From assembly GCA_949739085.1 (NCBI GenBank), contig CATIYU010000208.1, forward strand, positions 1 through 8,753: a stretch of 8,753 nucleotides of DNA, given 5' to 3'. Position 1 is the stretch's first letter, and each line of letters opens with the position of its first letter. A program made the position numbers and the translations under genes. Positions 1-5,029 of this stretch are shown here, piece after piece. Origin of the DNA: an uncultured Eubacteriales bacterium (lineage in GTDB: Bacteria > Bacillota_A > Clostridia > Oscillospirales > Oscillospiraceae). The notes under the pieces were generated by a model, which had not been told where the DNA came from, searched no databases, and saw nothing but the letters and a program-made list of their open reading frames with translations.

Positions 1-209
1 ACCTGGCGGCCATTGGCGAGGTGGGGCTGACAGGGGAGCTGCGGGCGGTGAACAACCTGGACCCGCGGCTCAGCGAGGTCCGGCGCTTAGGCTTTAAAAC
101 CTGTGTAGTGCCGCTGCGGCGGGGCAAGAGCCCCGCGCCTTTGGATGGCCTGCGGGTTGTGGAGGCCGCGAATATTGGCGAAGCCATACGGGCGGCTCTG
201 GGGAAGTAG
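1..209 (+). CDS. radA: DNA repair protein RadA (Sms), C-terminal end, partial
   Basis: Only the last 68 codons are present; the gene enters from the left edge (first complete codon at position 3) and stops at TAG 207-209. The visible peptide carries the pattern GEVGLTGELRAV followed by RLGFKTCVVP, which is the end of the Lon-protease-like domain of RadA/Sms, where GEVGL(S/T/A)GE(V/L)R and a LGFxxxxxP segment are characteristic. RadA is a RecA-like ATPase that drives branch migration and processing of recombination intermediates in the cytoplasm. Its zinc finger and Walker motifs lie outside the window and could not be checked. The C-terminus (ANIGEAIRAALGK) matches the usual end of the family, so this looks like the natural 3' end and not a truncation. 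The next gene begins 250 bp downstream, so the two are probably not one transcription unit. Confidence 0.88.
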   Translation, partial: LAAIGEVGLTGELRAVNNLDPRLSEVRRLGFKTCVVPLRRGKSPAPLDGLRVVEAANIGEAIRAALGK

Positions 210-230
210 GGCGTGCCGTATAGTGCTGCT

Positions 231-256
231 CCGCCGGGGAGAACCCCGTGGGGCGG
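231..256 (+). terminator. Possible weak radA terminator hairpin
   Basis: CCGCC (231-235) can pair with GGCGG (252-256), and inside it GGGG (236-239) pairs with CCCC (244-247) around an AGAA loop, leaving a four-base bulge (248-251). It lies 22 bases after the radA stop, where a terminator is expected. Only TCTT follows, not a real U-tract, so intrinsic termination would be inefficient. The candidate promoter begins two bases later. Confidence 0.3.
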
Positions 257-258
257 TC

Positions 259-287
259 TTGCCGGCAGGATTCCGGCGTGCTATAAT
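259..287 (+). promoter_or_regulatory. Sigma-A-type promoter with extended -10
   Basis: A -35 element TTGCCG (259-264) is separated by exactly 17 bases from a perfect TATAAT (282-287). The -10 is preceded by TGC, giving the extended -10 form TGnTATAAT. Transcription would begin near 293-295. This is the best promoter match seen in the window. It most likely drives scpB and the genes after it, producing a leader of about 165 nt that contains the 331-364 palindrome and the 406-431 hairpin. The match is read directly; activity is inferred. Confidence 0.65.
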
Positions 288-330
288 GGGCAGCGGCCCA
301 AAGGAGCGAAATTTTGCGGAGATGCCGCCA

Positions 331-364
331 CGTATTGAACAAAAAAATTTTTTTGTTCAATACG
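331..364. repeat. Perfect 34-bp AT-rich palindrome (A7T7 core)
   Basis: The left arm CGTATTGAACAAAAAAA (331-347) is followed with no spacer by its exact reverse complement (348-364). All 17 base pairs match; the symmetry breaks at 330/365. The core is A7T7. In RNA it would fold into a 10-bp stem closed by A-U pairs; in DNA it is a symmetric, probably intrinsically bent A-tract site that could bind a dimeric protein. There is no GC-rich stem followed by a U-tract, so it does not look like a standard intrinsic terminator. It lies between the candidate promoter and scpB, at the left edge of an AT-rich island in otherwise GC-rich DNA. Confidence 0.9.
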
Positions 365-405
365 CAGACAAATACAGCTCGATTTTATCAAAAAACTTTC
401 TTTTG

Positions 406-431
406 ATTCTTTTCTTTTGAGAGAAAAGAAT
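406..431 (+). repeat. AT-rich inverted repeat / hairpin in the scpB leader
   Basis: ATTCTTTTCT (406-415) pairs perfectly with AGAAAAGAAT (422-431) around a six-base loop TTTGAG. It is followed at 433-438 by TATACT, a -10-like hexamer without a convincing -35. The scpB Shine-Dalgarno (GGGAGG, 448-453) begins 17 bases after the hairpin. It may be a leader RNA structure, an operator over a second weak promoter, or a by-product of the low GC content. Confidence 0.5.
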
Positions 432-459
432 GTATACTAAATGAATCGGGAGGAATCCC

Positions 460-1038
460 ATGCCAGTGGAAATGAAGGAATTGGAGGCTGCGGCGGAGGG
501 AATCTTGTTTGCCGCCGGGGAGCCGGTACATATTGACCGGATTTGCATGGCGCTGGGGGTAGGCCGTCAGGTGGCGGAGCGGACGCTGCGAAGCCTGGAG
601 GGGTACTACGCCTTTGAGCGCCGGGGCGTCCGTCTCATATGTATGGATAATGCCTGGCAGATGTGTTCCGCGCCAGAGTATGCTGGCATGATCCGGCGGG
701 CCTTTGAGATCCGCAAGCCCGCCAAGCTCAGCCAGCCGGCGCTGGAGGTGCTGGCCATTATCGCCTACTATCAGCCAACCACCCGGGCCTATGTAGACCA
801 GGTGCGGGGGGTGGACAGTGCCTATACAGTGGGGTTGCTGCTGGAGCGGAAGCTGATCGAGGAGTGTGGGCGGCTGAAGGACCAGCCGGGGCGTCCGCGG
901 CTGTACCGCACAACAGAGCATTTTCTGCGGTCTTTTCATATGTCATCCCTGGAGGAATTGCCGCCGCTCCCAGGGGAGGAGGCCGGTCAGGTCCGGCTGG
1001 AAGGCGGCAGTCCGCCGGACCCGGCGGAGGACGTGTAA
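460..1038 (+). CDS. scpB: Segregation and condensation protein B (ScpB)
   Basis: This 192-aa protein belongs to the ScpB family, the kite-type subunit that dimerises and binds the kleisin ScpA to form the SMC-ScpAB condensin, which organises and segregates the chromosome. The N-terminal winged helix (about residues 5-70) begins with the family pattern EAAAEGILFAAGEPV. The second winged helix holds the signature LSQPALEVLAIIAYYQPTTR (90-109), then VRGVDS (115-120) and GRPRLYRTTEHFLRSF (144-159). An acidic, proline-rich tail (165-192) is usual and poorly conserved. Start ATG 460 is six bases after GGGAGG (448-453); an in-frame ATG at 472 is a weaker alternative. Length is normal for the family. 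Unusually, scpA is not immediately upstream; radA ends there instead. The DUF2953 gene follows after 21 bases, so the two are probably cotranscribed. Confidence 0.95.
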   Translation: MPVEMKELEAAAEGILFAAGEPVHIDRICMALGVGRQVAERTLRSLEGYYAFERRGVRLICMDNAWQMCSAPEYAGMIRRAFEIRKPAKLSQPALEVLAIIAYYQPTTRAYVDQVRGVDSAYTVGLLLERKLIEECGRLKDQPGRPRLYRTTEHFLRSFHMSSLEELPPLPGEEAGQVRLEGGSPPDPAEDV

Positions 1039-1059
1039 GCGCCCGGCGGAAAGGAGCGT

Positions 1060-1746
1060 GTGGCCTTGGCTGGCATCGTCATTTTATGCGTGATTATCTT
1101 GCTGCTGGCTGTGCTGCTGCGGATCCCGGCGGAAGTGCGGTTCTCCTATGACCAGGGGGACATGGCCCTGTGGGTGCGCTATGGACCAGTGAAGGCGCCG
1201 CTGTATCCGCCTAAGGAGAGCGGGGAGGAAGAGAAGGCCCCGGCGAAGAAGCAGCAAAAAAAGAGCGTCTCCCAAAAGCCGGGGAAGAAGAGGAAACCAA
1301 AGGCCAAGATCAACAAGGCGCAGATCCTCTACAGTCTGGAGAAGCTGCCGCCTATTTTGGGCAGGGCGCTGCGCCGTATCGGGCGGCGCATCCGCATTTG
1401 CCCGCTGAAAATCCATCTGCTGATCGCCAGTCCGGACCCGGCGGATACGGCAGAGCTGTACGGGAAAATCCAGGCGGCTCTGGCGGCGGGGCTTCCGGCG
1501 CTGCACCGGCTGGTGAATATCCGGGAACAGGATATCCGGCTGTTCCAGGACTTTACGGAAGACCGGCTGGACTGCATCGCCAGCGTTGGCGTGTCGGTCA
1601 GGCCCTGGGATGTGCTGTCTATTGCCCTTCGGGCAGGCGGGAGCCTGCTGAACTGGCTGCTGGGGTATCGAAAGCTGGCCTCTCCGCCGCCTGTGCCGGA
1701 GAAACAGGGGGACGGGGAACAAAAAGAGAACACCGAGGCCGCTTGA
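1060..1746 (+). CDS. DUF2953 family membrane-anchored protein (YtfI-like)
   Basis: This 228-aa protein of unknown function starts with one hydrophobic segment (about residues 3-20), followed by RIPAEVRFSYDQGDMALWVRYGP, the usual DUF2953 opening: a membrane anchor, then a beta-rich segment ending in a conserved RYG. A very lysine-rich linker (about 57-86) precedes a helical middle part and a C-terminal region (about 155-210) with short hydrophobic stretches. The protein is probably membrane-attached. Family members often sit next to the spore protein YtfJ, as here, which suggests but does not prove a role in sporulation or the cell envelope. The start is GTG 1060, only three bases after AAGGAG (1051-1056); TTG 1066, nine bases after the same site, is a plausible true start and would remove two residues. 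The stop lies 28 bases before ytfJ. Confidence 0.85.
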   Translation: MALAGIVILCVIILLLAVLLRIPAEVRFSYDQGDMALWVRYGPVKAPLYPPKESGEEEKAPAKKQQKKSVSQKPGKKRKPKAKINKAQILYSLEKLPPILGRALRRIGRRIRICPLKIHLLIASPDPADTAELYGKIQAALAAGLPALHRLVNIREQDIRLFQDFTEDRLDCIASVGVSVRPWDVLSIALRAGGSLLNWLLGYRKLASPPPVPEKQGDGEQKENTEAA

Positions 1747-1774
1747 CCGGCCCCATTGAAAGGAGTACGCGAAC

Positions 1775-2200
1775 ATGGAGAAAAAAAACTCGATCAGCGA
1801 ACTGCTGCAGGAGAGTATGGAAAAGGTCCGGGAGATGGCGGATACCAACACCATTGTGGGCCAGCCCATTCAAACGCCGGACGGCGTGACGCTGATTCCT
1901 ATTTCCCGCATCAGCATGGGCATGGGCGGCGGCGGCATGGCCTTTGGTAATAAGAAGAAGGAGGCGGATGCCGGAGCCAGCGACTTGGGCGCTGGCGTGG
2001 GCGTGGGCGTCAAGATCGACCCGGTGGCTTTTCTGGTGGTGAAGGACGGCTTTACCCGCATCATGCCGGTGGCCATGCCGCCAATGAGCACAGTGGACCG
2101 GGTCATTGAAATGGTGCCGAACATAGTGGACCAGGTCAACGGCATTGTCCAGAGCTACCGGCAGAAGAAGGAGGACCCGGCGGAGGACGGCCTCTGCTGA
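1775..2200 (+). CDS. ytfJ: Sporulation protein YtfJ / GerW family
   Basis: This 141-aa protein matches the YtfJ/GerW family. The N-terminal helix (SISELLQESMEKVREM) leads into TIVGQPIQTPDGVTLIPISRIS (26-47), then a glycine-rich loop MGMGGGGMAFG (48-58), a second Gly-rich strand GAGVGVGVKIDPVAFLVV (72-89), and a C-terminal helix (MSTVDRVIEMVPNIVDQV). In Bacillus subtilis GerW is a spore protein needed for normal germination responses; in clostridia the biochemical role is unknown. A strong site AAAGGAG (1759-1765) precedes ATG by nine bases. Length is typical. It sits between a DUF2953 gene and a D-Ala-D-Ala carboxypeptidase gene, an arrangement seen widely in spore-forming Firmicutes. The charged tail (KKEDPAEDGLC) ends in a single cysteine of no known meaning. 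Confidence 0.92.
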   Translation: MEKKNSISELLQESMEKVREMADTNTIVGQPIQTPDGVTLIPISRISMGMGGGGMAFGNKKKEADAGASDLGAGVGVGVKIDPVAFLVVKDGFTRIMPVAMPPMSTVDRVIEMVPNIVDQVNGIVQSYRQKKEDPAEDGLC

Positions 2201-2237
2201 CGCTGAAAAATCCGGCAGGCCCGGAAAGGTTTGGCGG

Positions 2238-2267
2238 GAGTGAACTCCGGCGTACTGCGGCATACTA
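2238..2267 (+). promoter_or_regulatory. Candidate forespore sigma (SigG-type) promoter before the carboxypeptidase
   Basis: CATACTA (2261-2267) fits the Bacillus SigG -10 pattern CATWHTA in every position, and GAGTG (2238-2242) fits four of five positions of the -35 pattern GHATR at the expected 18-base distance (consensus recalled from B. subtilis work). It lies in the only wide gap of the scpB operon, 32 bases before the ATG of a secreted peptidoglycan carboxypeptidase, a class that is forespore-expressed in Bacillus (dacF). No good sigma-A promoter is visible in this gap. Confidence 0.35.
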
Positions 2268-2298
2268 GGCCCATCTTGATGCCGGGAGGTGCGCCGGA

Positions 2299-3402
2299 AT
2301 GTGGAAGCGCGGTGTAATGCGGGAGATTCTGTGCGGAGTTTTACTGGCAAGTATTTTGACTTGTCAGGCCAATGCTGTCGGGACTTCTGCGGTCTCCGCT
2401 GCACTGATTGAGCAAAAAAGCGGGCGGGTGCTCTACGCTCAAAATGAGAATGAGGAGCGGCTAATCGCCAGCATCACCAAGATCATGACCGCCGTAGTGG
2501 CCCTGGAGAACGGACGGCTCCAGGCGGAATACAAGGTGACGGCGGAGGACATGGCGGAGGGCTCCTCCATGTACCTCAAGCCAGGGGATACGCTGTGCCT
2601 GGAGGAGCTGCTGTATGGCCTGATGCTGGTCAGCGGCAACGACGCGGCGCTGGCGGTGGCCCACTGCGTCTCCGGCGGGACGGATGCGTTTGTCGCCCTG
2701 ATGAACGAGACCGCCCAGAGGTTGGGGATGACCCACAGCCACTTTGCCAACCCCAACGGCCTGGACGCGGAGGGACACTACTCCAGCGCGGGGGACATGG
2801 CCCTGCTGGCGGCCTATGCCCTGGAGAACCAGGATTTCAAGCGGATTGTCTCCACCGCCTCCGTCACCATTGGGGAGCGGTACCTAGCTAACCATAATAA
2901 ACTCCTGCGTATGTGCGAGGGCTGCATCGGGGTAAAAACCGGCTTTACAAAGGCTGCGGGCAGGACCCTGGTCTCCGCCGCCACCCGGGATGGAATGACC
3001 CTTGTCTGTGTCACGCTCCACGACCCCGACGACTGGAACGACCATATGGGCCTTATGGACTACGGCTTTGCCAATTACCATCTGGAGACCGCCGTCTCCG
3101 CTGGAAGGACCGCCGCGTCAGTGCAGGTCCTGGGGGGCACGGCGGCCACGGTTCCTCTAGCGGCGGCGGAAGACCTCTGCTACCCGCTGACCGGGGAGGA
3201 ACGCCTCACCGTCGCGGCCCACGTCCCGCTGTCGGTAGAGGCCCCGGTGGTTCCCGGACAGGCGGTTGGAGAGCTGTGCGCCTATCTGGACGGCGTGGAG
3301 GTGGCGAAGGTAGATCTGGTGGCGGCGGCGCCCTCCGCCAGGCGGGTACAGGAGACGGAGGACCGGGGTTTTTTTGACCGGCTGTTTCAAGGCGCGCCGT
3401 GA
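2299..3402 (+). CDS. Secreted D-alanyl-D-alanine carboxypeptidase (peptidase S11, DacF/PBP5-type)
   Basis: This 367-aa penicillin-binding protein removes the terminal D-Ala from peptidoglycan pentapeptides outside the membrane. A signal peptide (1-26) has a KR-containing N-region, a hydrophobic core and a signal peptidase I site after A-N-A at 24-26; Cys22 does not lie in a good lipobox. All three active-site motifs are intact: SITK (58-61, nucleophile Ser58), SGN (112-114) and KTG (213-215). HFANPNGLDAEGHYSS (148-163) is typical S11. A PBP5_C-like beta domain occupies about 265-345, and the end GFFDRLF could be a short amphipathic membrane anchor. Start ATG 2299 follows GGAGG (2285-2289) by nine bases. 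Position after ytfJ suggests a role in spore cortex or general wall maturation; dacF would be the closest name, but the exact paralogue cannot be settled. A run of seven T (3369-3375) lies near the end. Confidence 0.93.
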   Translation: MWKRGVMREILCGVLLASILTCQANAVGTSAVSAALIEQKSGRVLYAQNENEERLIASITKIMTAVVALENGRLQAEYKVTAEDMAEGSSMYLKPGDTLCLEELLYGLMLVSGNDAALAVAHCVSGGTDAFVALMNETAQRLGMTHSHFANPNGLDAEGHYSSAGDMALLAAYALENQDFKRIVSTASVTIGERYLANHNKLLRMCEGCIGVKTGFTKAAGRTLVSAATRDGMTLVCVTLHDPDDWNDHMGLMDYGFANYHLETAVSAGRTAASVQVLGGTAATVPLAAAEDLCYPLTGEERLTVAAHVPLSVEAPVVPGQAVGELCAYLDGVEVAKVDLVAAAPSARRVQETEDRGFFDRLFQGAP

Positions 3403-3431
3403 GGCTGCTTTCAGGAGAGGGGGGGGAGACC

Positions 3432-4151
3432 GTGGAGGCGAGGTTACAGAAAATTTTGTCCGCTGCCGGGGTCTGCTCCCGCCGGGAGGCAGAGGCGTAC
3501 CTGCTGGCGGGGCGGGGTTCCGTCAATGGCGCGGCGGCTGTCCTGGGGCAGAAGGCGGACCCGGACCGGGACGAAATCGCTCTGGATGGAAGGCCCGTCA
3601 CCGCTGGCGGGGAGAGGATCTACCTGATGCTGAACAAGCCCAGGGGATACATTACCACCCTCTCCGACGAGCGGGGGCGTCCCACAGTGGCGGACCTGAC
3701 GGCGGACTGCGGCGGGCGGGTGTATCCGGTGGGGCGGCTGGACAGGGACTCCGAGGGCCTGCTGCTGCTGACCAACGACGGAGATTTTGCCCAGCGGCTC
3801 AGCCACCCCAGCCACCAGGTGGAAAAAGAGTACCATGTGTCAGTGTCTGGAAAGCTGGAGGGCTGCCGGGAGCGGCTGGAGGCGGTTACCGCGCTGGAGG
3901 ACGGCTCGCCGGTGGTTCCCGCCCGGGTGGGGGTGCTGGAACGGCGACCGGGACAGTGGACGCTGCGCGTGGTGATCTGCCAGGGGCTGAACCGGCAGGT
4001 GCGCCGGATGTGCGCTCTGGCGGGCCTGGAGGTCCGGCGGCTGGAGCGGGTCCGGGAGGGCCCGCTGGAGCTGGGAACGCTTCCGAAGGGCGGCTGGCGG
4101 CGGCTCACCGCCGGGGAGGTGCGGTCCATATACGGGGGAAGCCCCGTATAA
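3432..4151 (+). CDS. rluB: 23S rRNA pseudouridine synthase RluB (RsuA/RluB family)
   Basis: This 239-aa enzyme converts a uridine to pseudouridine in 23S rRNA (position 2605 in E. coli numbering). An N-terminal S4 RNA-binding domain (about 2-60) begins ARLQKILSAAGVCSRREAE. The catalytic domain has LMLNKPRGYITT, the active-site motif GRLDRDSEGLLLLTNDGDF with catalytic Asp104, KEYHVSVSGKL, and the C-terminal GLNRQVRRMCALAGLEVRRLERVREGPLELG that marks the RsuA/RluB/RluE/RluF group. I chose GTG 3432 because family members begin a few residues before RLQKIL and a G-rich SD-like run (3419-3428) lies just upstream. The frame is open back to a GTG at 3399 that overlaps the previous stop as GTGA and would add 11 residues of unconserved sequence. 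A run of eight G (3419-3426) lies in that region. A 9-bp hairpin overlaps the stop codon. Confidence 0.93.
   Translation: MEARLQKILSAAGVCSRREAEAYLLAGRGSVNGAAAVLGQKADPDRDEIALDGRPVTAGGERIYLMLNKPRGYITTLSDERGRPTVADLTADCGGRVYPVGRLDRDSEGLLLLTNDGDFAQRLSHPSHQVEKEYHVSVSGKLEGCRERLEAVTALEDGSPVVPARVGVLERRPGQWTLRVVICQGLNRQVRRMCALAGLEVRRLERVREGPLELGTLPKGGWRRLTAGEVRSIYGGSPV
4129..4150 (+). other. Perfect 9-bp hairpin over the rluB stop codon
   Basis: TATACGGGG (4129-4137) pairs with CCCCGTATA (4142-4150) around a GAAG tetraloop; the TAA stop (4149-4151) lies in the right arm. The next gene's SD (AAGGAGG, 4161-4167) begins 11 bases later. No U-run follows (ACAGGCGGG), so it is not a standard terminator. It could stabilise the upstream mRNA, mark a processing site, or separate translation of rluB from the regulator gene. 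Confidence 0.65.
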
Positions 4152-4171
4152 CAGGCGGGAAAGGAGGAGAC

Positions 4172-5029
4172 ATGGCTAAGGATATTTTACATACAATACA
4201 GGAGAATATGGCCGGTTTTTCCAAAGGACAGAAACGGATTGCGGGCTATATCCTGTCCGACTTCGATAAAGCCGCCTTTATAACCGCCAGCAAGCTGGGA
4301 CGTCTGGTGAATGTCAGCGAGTCCACGGTGGTCCGCTTTGCGGCTATGCTGGGCTACGACGGCTATCCCGCCATGCAGAAGGCGCTGCAAGAGATGGTGC
4401 GCAGCAAGCTGACCTCCATCCAGCGCATCCAGACCTCTAACGACCGGCTCTTCAGCTCGGACGTGGTGGCGTCTGTCCTTCATATGGACATAGATAAACT
4501 GCGGGTGGCGGTGGAGGAAGTAGACCGGGCCGCATTTTCGGCGGTGGTTGATAAATTGATGTCCGCCAGGCATATTTATATTCTTGGCGTCCGCTCCAGC
4601 TCCTTTCTGGCTGGCTATCTCCACTTTTACCTGCACTTGATTTTTGAAAACGTGACCCTGGTGACCAGCAACAGCGCGGGGGACATTCTGGAGAGCATTT
4701 TGCGCATTGGCCCCGGGGACGTGCTGGTGGGGATCAGCTTCCCCCGGTACTCCCAGTCTACGATCAAGGGCGTGCAGTTTGCCCATGACAAGGGGGCGGC
4801 TGTGGTGGCCGTCACGGACAGCGACAATTCTCCGCTGTATCCGCTGGCCTCCTCCGTACTGCTGGCGCGCAGTGAGATGATCTCTTTTGTGGACTCCCTG
4901 GTGGCCCCCTTCAGCCTGCTGAACGCGCTGATTGTAGCGGCGGGCCACAGGAAGGACCGGGATATTTCCCAGATTTTTGATCGCCTGGAGGACATCTGGG
5001 ACGAGTATGGGGTGTTTGATGAGCCGTGA
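4172..5029 (+). CDS. MurR/RpiR family transcriptional regulator (HTH + SIS domain)
   Basis: This 285-aa protein has the RpiR layout. The N-terminal HTH_6 domain (about 1-77) holds FSKGQKRIAGYIL and the helix-turn-helix TASKLGRLVNVSESTVVRFAAMLGY (38-62). A C-terminal SIS sugar-phosphate-binding domain (about 125-255) has HIYILGVRSSSFLAGYL with the triple serine 142-144, GDVLVGISFPRYSQSTI and AVVAVTDSDNSPL. Family members bind phosphorylated sugars, such as N-acetylmuramate 6-phosphate in MurR, and control their catabolic genes. No sugar transport or metabolism gene lies nearby, so the ligand and targets are unknown; proximity to a peptidoglycan carboxypeptidase hints at a wall amino sugar, which is inference only. 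Start ATG 4172 follows AAGGAGG (4161-4167). Its 3' end overlaps the flavoprotein gene by 11 bases, suggesting translational coupling. The frame is open upstream across rluB, but the SD and domain start fix the true beginning. Confidence 0.92.
   Translation: MAKDILHTIQENMAGFSKGQKRIAGYILSDFDKAAFITASKLGRLVNVSESTVVRFAAMLGYDGYPAMQKALQEMVRSKLTSIQRIQTSNDRLFSSDVVASVLHMDIDKLRVAVEEVDRAAFSAVVDKLMSARHIYILGVRSSSFLAGYLHFYLHLIFENVTLVTSNSAGDILESILRIGPGDVLVGISFPRYSQSTIKGVQFAHDKGAAVVAVTDSDNSPLYPLASSVLLARSEMISFVDSLVAPFSLLNALIVAAGHRKDRDISQIFDRLEDIWDEYGVFDEP

Noticed and set aside
322..420. 32-codon frame from ATG 322 upstream of scpB
   Set aside because: The SD-like AAGGAG is 15 bases from this ATG, too far. 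The alternative TTG 314 frame has better spacing and was kept only as a tentative leader peptide.
1084..1869. Long minus-strand open frames (also 388-939, 1619-2404, 4187-5176, 4911-5726 and 6547-7245)
   Set aside because: They lie antisense to confidently identified genes, have Arg/Pro/Gly/His-rich low-complexity translations and no SD, and match the mirror-frame openness expected in high-GC coding DNA.
3369..3375. T7 run in the carboxypeptidase gene as an intrinsic terminator
   Set aside because: It encodes Phe-Phe in frame and no stable hairpin with a normal loop immediately precedes it.
3399..3431. GTG 3399 as the rluB start (GTGA overlap with the carboxypeptidase stop)
   Set aside because: It adds 11 residues not expected in the family and crosses a G8 run; GTG 3432 gives the usual N-terminus with a purine-rich site in front. 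Not fully excluded.
3374..4171. Upstream extension of the RpiR-type regulator frame through rluB
   Set aside because: The frame is open for 266 codons but its translation is Gly/Arg-rich noise overlapping rluB. A strong SD and the normal domain start are at 4172.
4977..5018. Longer start of the flavoprotein at ATG 4977
   Set aside because: The extra 14 residues are the out-of-frame translation of the regulator's conserved C-terminus; family proteins begin just before the FAD motif, as from ATG 5019.
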